Assembly: GCA_964445255.1 (NCBI GenBank)
Contig: CAYUKM010000109.1
Location: 1 to 10,143 of the forward strand
Direction: 5' to 3'
Length of the DNA: 10,143 nt
DNA from: SHLQ01 sp964445255
GTDB taxonomy: Bacteria > Actinomycetota > Acidimicrobiia > Acidimicrobiales > SHLQ01
The notes below the pieces were generated by a model. The model was not told where the DNA came from and did no database searches. It saw nothing but the letters and a program-made list of their open reading frames with translations. Every line of letters starts with the position of its first letter. The stretch's first letter is position 1. The position numbers and the translations under genes were made by a program. Below are positions 1 to 9,589 of this stretch, piece after piece.

Positions 1-1
1 A

Positions 2-250
2 CTTCTGTTCGGATTGCTCCGAAAGATAGCCATGGCTATATCAATGCTCCGTCGAAGGTTGCGTGCCCGTTCCAAGCGAATCATCGAGCGATCGGGAGTC
101 GAGATCGGCACAGCAGTCGATATCGACCTCACGCTTCCTGACTGGGACACCATTGGTGACCTCGCCAAGGACTTCGACAACAAGATGGAGAGCTTTATGG
201 CCTTTGATGATGGGGGAGACGACGCCGAGCGTGAATGGTTGACGGGCTAG
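2..250 (+). CDS. Hypothetical protein, possibly 5'-truncated by the window edge
   Basis: I do not recognise this family. The frame is open from the first complete codon at position 2 to the TAG at 248-250, so the gene may begin outside the window. Possible internal starts are TTG at 14, ATG at 32 and ATG at 44; none has a convincing Shine-Dalgarno sequence, which favours truncation. The visible protein begins with a short hydrophobic stretch, continues with a very basic segment (LRRRLRARSKR) and ends in an acidic tail rich in Asp and Glu. This could be the cytoplasmic tail of a membrane protein whose last membrane segment lies at the window edge, but that is inference. Its stop codon interlocks with the stop of the convergent methyltransferase gene in a shared CTAG. 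Confidence 0.5.
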   Translation, partial: LLFGLLRKIAMAISMLRRRLRARSKRIIERSGVEIGTAVDIDLTLPDWDTIGDLAKDFDNKMESFMAFDDGGDDAEREWLTG

Positions 251-992
251 CGACGCGCTATCTCGTAGCTCACGAGGGCTCCTGCGATTGCCGCGTTAAG
301 TGACTCCACCCCGTTGGATAGCGGGATCGAAAGCGAACCCGTGCTGGCTTGGGCCACCGAGTCGCTGATACCAGCAGATTCGTTGCCGATGACATACGCG
401 CCCCGTTCGGGCAGTGTGGCTTCAAAGAGATTGTCCCCATCGGCATCTAGGCCGACGATTTCGAAGCGGTGCTCGATCAACGTACTCACCGCTTCGTCGG
501 TGTTCTCGCACCGCAGGATCGGCGCCCGGAACGCGACCCCGGCCGATGCTTTGATAGCGACAGGACCCACGTCGGCGGTGCCCTTCTGTGGAACGACGAT
601 CCCGTCGACCCCAGCCGCCGTCGCTGAACGCAGGATCATCCCGACATTCGCGGGGTTATGCACGTGGTCGAGAACCAGTACCGAACAAGCCCAGTCCTTC
701 CCCCGGCGGCGCTGCTCGCAGAACTCGTGAAGCGTTTGCATGGCAGGTGCCACGATGTCGGCCACGACCCCCTGATGGTGGCGAGCGCTGCGGGCCACGG
801 CGGTAACCTTGACTTCGTCAACGAGTTCGACGGTCACTTTGCGGCTCGCCGCCATTCCCTTGATCGTGTCGATCTCGGCGCCATGGGCACGCTCGCTCAA
901 GAGGATCTTGTCGAAGCGGAGCGAGGTGTCGTGGAGTGCTTCGATGACGGGCTTGCGGCCCATCACGGTGAGGAAGGTGTCGCGAGGCGACT

Positions 993-996
<4 letters not shown>
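247..996 (-). CDS. TrmH/SpoU-family RNA 2'-O-ribose methyltransferase
   Basis: SPOUT-class methyltransferase predicted to transfer a methyl group from S-adenosylmethionine to a ribose 2'-OH of tRNA or rRNA. Residues 12-80 look like the N-terminal RNA-binding domain of the RlmB/TrmH type. The three SpoU motifs follow in order: NPANVGMILRSA near 114-125, with the conserved Asn and Arg; YVIGNESAGIS at 201-211; and SIPLSNGVESLNAA near 223-236, which forms part of the knotted cofactor site. The length of 249 aa fits the family. The start used is GTG at 994-996, which overlaps the ileS stop as GTGA and suggests translational coupling. An ATG at 961-963 (residue 12, MGRKPV) is a good alternative because many relatives begin near that motif. 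The RNA target (23S Gm2251-like or other) cannot be told from sequence alone, so no gene symbol is given. Confidence 0.92.
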
Positions 997-4115
<3,119 letters not shown>

Positions 4116-4291
4116 AGGCGCCAAGGTTATTTGGTTGTGGGGGGCTTCCGTTCCTAACAGCGGTAGCAAATCGCTGGGTTGGTGTCCTGTCGCCGTTTGT
4201 AGGCGTTGCGGGCAATGGCCCTAGGTCGACTGGATCATTCTTTGCAGGCGTTGGTCCCTAATCAGCGAAATGTTCTATAGGCGCCACTTTT

Positions 4292-4320
4292 TCCGTTCGA
4301 TATTCCATAAGTAGGACGGA
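4292..4320 (+). promoter_or_regulatory. Leader hairpin just upstream of the first propeller gene's RBS
   Basis: TCCGTTC (4292-4298) can pair with GGACGGA (4314-4320), giving 7 bp including one G-U and a 15-nt loop. TTTT follows immediately at 4321-4324, then the ribosome binding site. The arrangement resembles a weak terminator/attenuator or an mRNA-stabilising leader stem. The loop is AT-rich, so it could also contain a promoter -10. It is real as a sequence match; its function is inference. Confidence 0.35.
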
Positions 4321-4324
4321 TTTT

Positions 4325-4330
4325 GGAGAG
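4325..4330 (+). promoter_or_regulatory. Ribosome binding site of the first propeller gene
   Basis: GGAGAG lies 6 nt before the ATG at 4337 and is a good Shine-Dalgarno match. It fixes the start, and the encoded N-terminus is a clean signal peptide. Confidence 0.75.
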
Positions 4331-4336
4331 ATCCCC

Positions 4337-6829
4337 ATGAGTCTCAGCACCCGACAACGCACGACTATCTTGCCGATGCTGGCCCTGTTGTTGGCCCTCG
4401 GCGGTATGACGGCCATCGTGGCCAGCTTCGCGAACGACGCCCAGGCGGCAGCGAACCACGGCCAACTCGTACCCGAAGAAGTCCGCCGGGACCTTCCAGT
4501 CACCCTCGATGGCCGAGTGCGAGCGCACGCGCAGGTCGGCGACCGAATCTTCGTTGGTGGTGACTTCACCCAGGTCCAGCTTCCAGACGGCACGGTCGTC
4601 GACCAGGGGTTCATCTACGCCTACGACGTAGACAGCGGGGTGTTCGACCCCAACTTCCGTCCTGTGCTGAACAACGCGGTCGAATCACTGGAGACCAACG
4701 AGACCAACGACGGACTTTACGTCGGCGGTCGATTCACCCGCTGGGAAGAAGGACCGGTTCGGAACTTCCCGCTGCGAGTCGCCAAGCTTGACGCCCAAGG
4801 CAACCTGGACACCAACTTTGTAGCTAGTGCGTCTGCTGTCGTTCTTTCGATTGATCATGTTGGCGACCATGTGTACCTGGGCGGCGACTTCCGGACGATC
4901 TCCGATCTCCCCATCGCTGGCCTCGCTCGGGTCGATGCCGACACCGGCGCGGTCGATCAAAGCTTGAACCTTGAGCTGTCTACCTCCGTCAATGCCAATC
5001 AGCTCGTACGACGGGTCGAGGCCACCCCAGACGGGAACAGTTTGTTCGTCCTCCACTACGCCTCACAGCTCGTCGGTGGTGAGTCCCGCGAAGCGGTCTT
5101 TAAGGTCGACATCAGCTCCCCAACACCAGTGCTAAGCGGTTGGAACATTCCATGGGTGGCACAGGCCACAACGCAAAGTCGTGCCTGCTGGCGCCAACTT
5201 CGCGATATGGCCATCTCTCCTGACGGTTCGTTCCTAGTGATCGGTGGCCAAGGCGCCGATCGTCCCCCAAACTGCGACAGCATCCTTCGTTACGAGACCG
5301 CTGGCGACTCGCTCGTGAACTTCACCTGGTCGGCTCGCATGTACTCGAGCATCTTCTCGCTTGCAGTATCTGATGTGGCCGTTTATGCGGGAGGACACTT
5401 CTGTGCTGCCCCTCGCCTCGGTGCTGTGTACGAGGGCGGGCTTACCTCAGACTCGGTACAAACGGCCAACGTTTGCTTCCCGGGCGAACCGGACCACCTC
5501 AGCAATCCGAGCAGTATCGACTCTGTGAACGCTGTCTTCCGCAATCAGATGGCCGCTCTCGATCCAGACACAGCTCAGGCCTTGGAATGGGATCCGGGTA
5601 GCAATAACGACCTCGGCGTGTTCGATTTGACCCTTACTGATCGAGGGCTCCTCGCCGGCCACGACGGCGACCGGTTCAGCAGCTTCCTTGTCGGTGGAAC
5701 CGGATTCTTCGACTTTGGAGCCCCCGAAGACGTCGAAGTACCAGAGATCTCCGTGACTGAACCAGCTGCCGGTTCCGTAGTCACGTCGCTGACCGCGATC
5801 AACGGTGTCGCAACCGATGATCGTGAAATCGACAACCTCACTGTTCGTCTGTTCAACCGAACCGAACAGCTTTGGGTCCAACTCGATGGCACTCTCGGCA
5901 CTGAACGAGTCGACTTGCCGGTCGAAGCAACCGAGACCGCTCTCCGCGAAGTCTCCTGGACCGCGCCGGTGGCCGCCGCTCTACCGCCTGGTGAGTACGA
6001 GGTTCGAGGGTTCGTTGTTGATACTTCGTCCAACACCTCACCTGGTTTGGAACACGCGTTTCTTGTACCCGGCGCCGCAGTATGCACCGTTGAACTGGAC
6101 GTCGAGACCCAACAACCGTTCATCAGTTACTCGGGCTTCGATGACAACGGCGTCGACACCGTAGTCATCCGTCGAGACGGCAGCTTCCTTGCCGATGCAC
6201 CAGCCGGAACTGCCAGCTTCGTCGATAGCGCCGCTGCCCCTGGGGATCACAGCTATGTGATCCGCTGGCGTCCTGAAGGCGGTCGAACCGATGTCCCATG
6301 CACGCCTGATCCTTTCACCGTGATTGCGCCAGGGTTCGTTTGCCAGGCATCGATCGACCCGAACGGCAACCCCGTCCTGACTTGGACCGATCTCGGTCTC
6401 AGCCGCTATGTGGTTCGCGAAGCGAACGCCGGATTCGTTGCCAACGTTGAGGGTGCAAACCTCTTCACCGACACCGACCGTGCTCCTGGCGATTACAGCT
6501 ACGTAATCCGAATCCGCAACAACGGCGTGACCAGCGACGAACCGTGCACGCCATCGCCAGTCACGGTGCCCGACAATGGGCCTGCGCCGGTTGCCAACAC
6601 CTGCACGGCGTCCGCCGACGCGAACGGTGTAGTCACTCTGGCATGGAGCGCCATCGACGGCGAGGACACCTACATCGTCCGAGACAACGACGGTTTCGTC
6701 GGCGCGGTTAACGACTCTTTGGGCTTCGTTGATACCGGCGCCACCACTGGTGTGCAGACCTATGTCATCCGGTCACGCGCAGCGGGAGTAACCACCGACG
6801 TGGTCTGCAATCCGGTCGTTGTGCCGTAA
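4337..6829 (+). CDS. Secreted delta-60-like beta-propeller protein with Ig-like domain and three Cys-bracketed modules (copy 1)
   Basis: An 830-aa exported protein of unknown function. Residues 1-37 form a Sec signal peptide with a Leu/Ala-rich core and likely cleavage after AQA (35-37). Residues about 45-461 form a propeller built from delta-60-type repeats (DUF5122-like). Typical blade strands are IFVGGDFT (71-78), LYVGGRFT (127-134) and VYLGGDFR (about 179-186), with later divergent blades ending at GFFDFG. Cys284, Cys313, Cys356 and Cys380 are conserved in the neighbouring paralogue and could form two disulfides. An Ig-like domain follows at about 468-580 (SVTEPAAGSVVTS, GVATDD). Three fibronectin-like modules then run 583-655, 669-737 and 756-824, each opening and closing with a Cys. 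The protein stops six residues after the last Cys. No LPXTG motif, lipobox or C-terminal membrane helix is visible, so it is probably released or held non-covalently. The start is supported by GGAGAG upstream. The tandem paralogue lies 178 bp downstream. Confidence 0.88.
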   Translation: MSLSTRQRTTILPMLALLLALGGMTAIVASFANDAQAAANHGQLVPEEVRRDLPVTLDGRVRAHAQVGDRIFVGGDFTQVQLPDGTVVDQGFIYAYDVDSGVFDPNFRPVLNNAVESLETNETNDGLYVGGRFTRWEEGPVRNFPLRVAKLDAQGNLDTNFVASASAVVLSIDHVGDHVYLGGDFRTISDLPIAGLARVDADTGAVDQSLNLELSTSVNANQLVRRVEATPDGNSLFVLHYASQLVGGESREAVFKVDISSPTPVLSGWNIPWVAQATTQSRACWRQLRDMAISPDGSFLVIGGQGADRPPNCDSILRYETAGDSLVNFTWSARMYSSIFSLAVSDVAVYAGGHFCAAPRLGAVYEGGLTSDSVQTANVCFPGEPDHLSNPSSIDSVNAVFRNQMAALDPDTAQALEWDPGSNNDLGVFDLTLTDRGLLAGHDGDRFSSFLVGGTGFFDFGAPEDVEVPEISVTEPAAGSVVTSLTAINGVATDDREIDNLTVRLFNRTEQLWVQLDGTLGTERVDLPVEATETALREVSWTAPVAAALPPGEYEVRGFVVDTSSNTSPGLEHAFLVPGAAVCTVELDVETQQPFISYSGFDDNGVDTVVIRRDGSFLADAPAGTASFVDSAAAPGDHSYVIRWRPEGGRTDVPCTPDPFTVIAPGFVCQASIDPNGNPVLTWTDLGLSRYVVREANAGFVANVEGANLFTDTDRAPGDYSYVIRIRNNGVTSDEPCTPSPVTVPDNGPAPVANTCTASADANGVVTLAWSAIDGEDTYIVRDNDGFVGAVNDSLGFVDTGATTGVQTYVIRSRAAGVTTDVVCNPVVVP
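6083..6808 (+). repeat. Three tandem Cys-bracketed ~70-residue modules in copy 1
   Basis: Protein-level repeats at residues 583-655, 669-737 and 756-824. Each starts with Cys, carries a VxR or VVR strand with an Asp/Asn-Gly turn, an aromatic-Ile-Arg strand (SYVIRWR, SYVIRIR, TYVIRSR) and a final (D/E)xxC(T/N)P. The two Cys of each module are 68-72 residues apart, which suggests one disulfide per module. The fold looks fibronectin-III-like, but I cannot name a family. Confidence 0.7.
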
Positions 6830-6849
6830 CGCTCTCGCAGAGTGCGCGA

Positions 6850-6880
6850 AGTGAGCGATTAGCGTGAAACGCCCCTCACT
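6850..6880 (+). terminator. Weak hairpin after copy 1, possible transcription attenuator
   Basis: AGTGAG (6850-6855) pairs with CTCACT (6875-6880), and GCGT (6862-6865) pairs with ACGC (6869-6872) around a 3-nt loop, with an internal loop between the stems. No T-run follows, so it is not a standard intrinsic terminator, and read-through into the second gene is possible. Confidence 0.25.
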
Positions 6881-6923
6881 CTTGGTGGATTACTGGAAAA
6901 AACAGTGAACAGTCCGCGACTAT

Positions 6924-6943
6924 TGACCCTCTCATAGGGGTCA
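6924..6943. promoter_or_regulatory. Inverted repeat in the core promoter of copy 2, possible operator
   Basis: TGACCC (6924-6929) and GGGTCA (6938-6943) are perfect inverted arms separated by 8 nt. The left arm overlaps the presumed -35 TTGACC and the right arm sits just before the presumed -10, a position suited to a dimeric regulator. The repeat is visible directly; binding is inference. Confidence 0.45.
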
Positions 6944-6960
6944 TTTATGTCATGCTGGGA

Positions 6961-6982
6961 GTGTGTTCCGGGCGGGACACAC
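6961..6982 (+). promoter_or_regulatory. 5'-leader stem-loop of the copy 2 mRNA
   Basis: GTGTGTTCC (6961-6969) pairs with GGGACACAC (6974-6982) through 9 bp with one G-U, closing a 4-nt GGGC loop. If transcription starts about 7 nt after the candidate -10, this stem would be at the extreme 5' end of the message, 11 nt before the RBS. Such terminal stems can protect mRNA from decay; the role here is inference. Confidence 0.45.
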
Positions 6983-6993
6983 CGGCAGTGCAT

Positions 6994-6999
6994 AAAGGA
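6994..6999 (+). promoter_or_regulatory. Ribosome binding site of the second propeller gene
   Basis: AAAGGA lies 8 nt upstream of the ATG at 7008 and supports that start, which also gives a complete signal peptide. Confidence 0.7.
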
Positions 7000-7007
7000 C
7001 CCTACCT

Positions 7008-9575
7008 ATGAGACTAAGGACGTTGATCCGAAGGACTAGGGGCGCGTACATACTCGTTGCGCTCCTTGTCTTGGGAGGCGCGGTCGTGTATTTCACGAAC
7101 TCTGCACCTCCAGCACAGGCGGAAGTTAATCACGACGGACAGGTAGTTCCCGATCTAGCTCGGCGAAACCTACCGGTGACGATTGGCGGAAGAGTTCAAG
7201 CCCATGCGCAAGTGGGCAACCGCATTTTTGTAGGCGGCGACTTCACCCAGGTCAGGCTGCAGGATGGCACGGTTGTCAACCAACCCTTCCTGTTTGCCTA
7301 TGACATCAACTCCGGCGCTTTCGACACCAACTTCCGGCCGGTCCTGAACAACCAGGTTGAATCCCTAGAAACCAACGCCGATAACAACGGACTCTACGTC
7401 GGTGGACGCTTCACTCGGTGGGAAGCCGGCGGCGCGACGAACTTCCCTTTGCGCATCGCCAAGCTTGACGCTTTCGGAAACTTAGATACCGGTTTCAACG
7501 CCAGCGCTTCTGCGGTTGTCTTGTCCATTGAACAGGTCGGCAACGACCTGTACATCGGTGGTGACTTCACCAACGTGTCCAATCAACCAATCCGAGGATT
7601 GGCTCGTGTCGATGCGAACACCGGTGCTGTGGATACCGGCTTTAACCTTCAACTGAATAATTCGGTAGCAGGTTCGCAAATCGTGCGCCGGGTGGAAGCA
7701 CATCCAAACGGCAACGAATTGTTCGTCTTGCACTACAACCAACAGGTACTCGGCCAGCTTCGACGAGCGGTCTTCAAGCTCGACATCAGTTCCCCTACGC
7801 CGGTACTGAGCAACTGGGAAATCCCGTGGCAGCAGCAGACCAACGACCGGTTGTGCTGGGTCGATCTACGAGACATGGCGATTTCGCCTGATGGCTCATT
7901 CATCGTGATCGGCGGCCAGGGTGCCGACAACCCGCCGAACTGCGACAGCGTGCTTCGCTACGAGACCGCCGGCAACAGCGTGCAGCCGTTCACGTGGTCG
8001 GCTCGCATGTACTCAAGTGTCTTCTCGCTCGCGGTAACTGACGCTGCGGTTTACGTGGGTGGCCACTTCTGTGCTGCGCCACGCCAAGGAGCTATCTACC
8101 AGGGAGGCCGCTACACCTCGAACTTCGTTAACACAGCGAACGGTTGCAGCACCAATCCGAACGATCCCATCAACCCAAGCCAACGCGATCCGAACAATGC
8201 GGTGTTCCGCAATCAGATCGCGGCGCTGAATCCGACGACGGCCCAAGCCCTTCCTTGGGATCCGGGTAGCAACAACGATGTGGGCGTATTCGACCTGACA
8301 GTGACCGACCGGGGTCTTCTCGCCGGTCACGACGGGGATCGATTCAGCCAATTCCTTGTTGGTGGTTCGGGATTCTTTGACTTCGGCGGCAACACTCCCG
8401 GTGTAGAACCTCCTGCGGGTCCCGCGTGTACCGTTGCGCTGAACGGCGCGGGTCAGCCCGTGGTCAGTTACTCCGGTTTCAACGGGGTGAGCACGGTCGT
8501 TGTGCGCGTTGATGGTGGGTACCTCGCAAACAGTGCTCCAGGATCGGGGTCGTTTATTCACGCGGCGGCCACACCGGGGTCACACAGCTATCTCCTTCGG
8601 TGGCGTCCAGGCGGTGTGGTCAACGATGTTCAGTGCACGCCGAATCCGATCAACGTGGGCGCCAATGACACCACCATCCCGTCAGCCGAGGTTACTTCGC
8701 CAGCGAACGGCACCACCATCTCCACCGGAACCACCAATATCCAAGGCATAGCAACAGATGACCTCTCCGGCATCAGTGAAGTGCGCGTTCGCATCCAACA
8801 ACTCGGTACCAGCAACTTCTGGGACGGCAACGCCTTCGCACCGGGTTCCATCTTCCACGTAGCGACTCTTAACGGAAACGGAACCTGGACGTATCCGAAC
8901 GTCACCTTCCCCACTGGCACGTTCCGCATCCGCCTCATCGCCATCGACAACGCAAACAACATCGCAGCAGCAATCGACAATCCACTAGCTGACATCACCG
9001 TCGTCGGCGGCGCGCCGCCTCCACCACCACCACCACCACCTGGTGACGGACCCGCCTGCACAGTGGCGCTTAACGGCGCTGGTGACCCGGTGCTCACCTA
9101 TTCAGGGTTCGACGGACCAGCGACGGTCTTCGTCCGTGTTGACGGTGGCTTCTTGGCCGGTACCCCGGGAGGTTCGGGAACCTTTACCGATACAACGGCC
9201 TCCGATGGTCCGCACAGCTACTTGATTCGGTGGCGTCCAAACGGCGTGGTGAACGACATTACGTGCAACCCAAGCCCAATCACGGTGGGCGGGGCAGCTC
9301 CGCCTCCTCCTCCTCCGCCACCACCACCTCCTGCGGGCAACGGATGCACGGCATCGGTGGCTGGCAATGGTGCGGTCAACCTAACGTGGACCGCCATCCC
9401 CGGTGAAGATCTGTATCAGGTTCGTGACAACGGAGGATGGGTAGCCACTGTCGGCAACGCCTTGTCGTTCACCGACAACAACCCAGACTCGGGCTCGCGC
9501 ACATACGTGATCCGAAACCGAGGTGCCGCCGGCGTTGTCAACGACGTGACGTGTAACACGGTCACTGTCCCATAA
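7008..9575 (+). CDS. Secreted delta-60-like beta-propeller protein with shuffled tail and poly-Pro linkers (copy 2)
   Basis: An 855-aa paralogue of the preceding gene. Residues 1-38 form a signal peptide with an Arg-rich n-region and cleavage after AQA (36-38). The propeller (about 45-460) has blade strands IFVGGDFT (73-80), LYVGGRFT (129-136) and LYIGGDFT (181-188), and Cys283, Cys312, Cys355 and Cys380, which match the four propeller cysteines of copy 1. It ends in GFFDFG as copy 1 does. The tail order differs: Cys-bracketed module 474-543, Ig-like domain about 553-667, nine prolines (670-678), module 684-753, eleven prolines (765-775), module 780-849. The third module resembles the third module of copy 1 most, including the final VP stop. 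Its first codons use AGA, CTA, AGG and ATA, unlike the rest of the gene. No wall anchor is visible. Its function is unknown; an extracellular binding or structural role is plausible. Confidence 0.88.
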   Translation: MRLRTLIRRTRGAYILVALLVLGGAVVYFTNSAPPAQAEVNHDGQVVPDLARRNLPVTIGGRVQAHAQVGNRIFVGGDFTQVRLQDGTVVNQPFLFAYDINSGAFDTNFRPVLNNQVESLETNADNNGLYVGGRFTRWEAGGATNFPLRIAKLDAFGNLDTGFNASASAVVLSIEQVGNDLYIGGDFTNVSNQPIRGLARVDANTGAVDTGFNLQLNNSVAGSQIVRRVEAHPNGNELFVLHYNQQVLGQLRRAVFKLDISSPTPVLSNWEIPWQQQTNDRLCWVDLRDMAISPDGSFIVIGGQGADNPPNCDSVLRYETAGNSVQPFTWSARMYSSVFSLAVTDAAVYVGGHFCAAPRQGAIYQGGRYTSNFVNTANGCSTNPNDPINPSQRDPNNAVFRNQIAALNPTTAQALPWDPGSNNDVGVFDLTVTDRGLLAGHDGDRFSQFLVGGSGFFDFGGNTPGVEPPAGPACTVALNGAGQPVVSYSGFNGVSTVVVRVDGGYLANSAPGSGSFIHAAATPGSHSYLLRWRPGGVVNDVQCTPNPINVGANDTTIPSAEVTSPANGTTISTGTTNIQGIATDDLSGISEVRVRIQQLGTSNFWDGNAFAPGSIFHVATLNGNGTWTYPNVTFPTGTFRIRLIAIDNANNIAAAIDNPLADITVVGGAPPPPPPPPPGDGPACTVALNGAGDPVLTYSGFDGPATVFVRVDGGFLAGTPGGSGTFTDTTASDGPHSYLIRWRPNGVVNDITCNPSPITVGGAAPPPPPPPPPPPAGNGCTASVAGNGAVNLTWTAIPGEDLYQVRDNGGWVATVGNALSFTDNNPDSGSRTYVIRNRGAAGVVNDVTCNTVTVP
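9015..9041 (+). repeat. Poly-proline linker 1 (9 Pro, CCA-rich triplet run)
   Basis: Nine proline codons in a row, six of them consecutive CCA. They separate the Ig-like domain from the second Cys-bracketed module. The run is a triplet microsatellite whose length could change in frame. Confidence 0.85.
9300..9332 (+). repeat. Poly-proline linker 2 (11 Pro, CCT/CCA triplet run)
   Basis: Eleven consecutive proline codons with four CCT in a row and three CCA in a row. They form a stiff spacer between the second and third modules. Translation of such runs normally depends on elongation factor P. Confidence 0.85.
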
Positions 9576-9589
9576 CCACTCGCACGTAG

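Larger units (their letters stand above)
4116..4336. promoter_or_regulatory. Divergent intergenic region between ileS and the first propeller gene
   Basis: This stretch of about 220 bp must hold the promoters of ileS (leftward) and the secreted-protein gene (rightward). No pair of consensus -35/-10 boxes stands out. A weak rightward candidate is TTGGTC (4251-4256) with TATAGG (4276-4281), but its 19-nt spacer is long. The 10-mer ATAGGCGCCA occurs twice, at 4114-4123 and 4277-4286, and contains the palindrome GGCGCC; this may be chance. I looked on the minus strand for the T-box core expected in some ileS leaders and did not find it. No small ORF here is convincing. Confidence 0.4.
6830..7007 (+). 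promoter_or_regulatory. Intergenic promoter/leader region of the second propeller gene
   Basis: This 178-bp spacer holds four elements. A weak hairpin lies at 6850-6880. A promoter candidate has TTGACC (6923-6928) and TATGTC (6946-6951) 17 nt apart. A perfect inverted repeat TGACCC-N8-GGGTCA (6924-6943) overlaps that promoter. A strong leader hairpin at 6961-6982 is followed by the RBS AAAGGA (6994-6999). The -35 matches the sigma-70 consensus at 5 of 6 positions; the -10 is poor, so promoter assignment is tentative. The region suggests the second paralogue can be transcribed independently of the first. Confidence 0.5.
8427..9554 (+). repeat. Three Cys-bracketed ~70-residue modules in copy 2, separated by Ig-like domain and poly-Pro
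   Basis: Protein repeats at residues 474-543, 684-753 and 780-849, each with its two Cys exactly 69 residues apart. Modules 1 and 2 are close relatives (CTVALNGAG, SYSGF or TYSGF, HSYL.RWRP, GVVND). Module 3 is of the copy 1 module 3 type (CTAS, GEDLYQVRDN, TYVIRNR). This points to duplication of module 1 within this gene. Confidence 0.7.

Noticed and set aside
4116..4336. T-box riboswitch in the ileS leader
   Set aside because: Actinobacterial ileS genes can have one, but I could not find the T-box core or a clear specifier-containing stem on the minus strand.
7008..7121. Twin-arginine signal in copy 2 (RRTRG)
   Set aside because: The residues after the Arg pair do not fit the Tat consensus, and the hydrophobic core is typical of Sec signals.
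8630..9097. Minus-strand frame with a Gly-rich run opposite copy 2
   Set aside because: The Gly run is simply the complement of the poly-Pro codons; no domain is seen and the plus-strand gene is clearly real.
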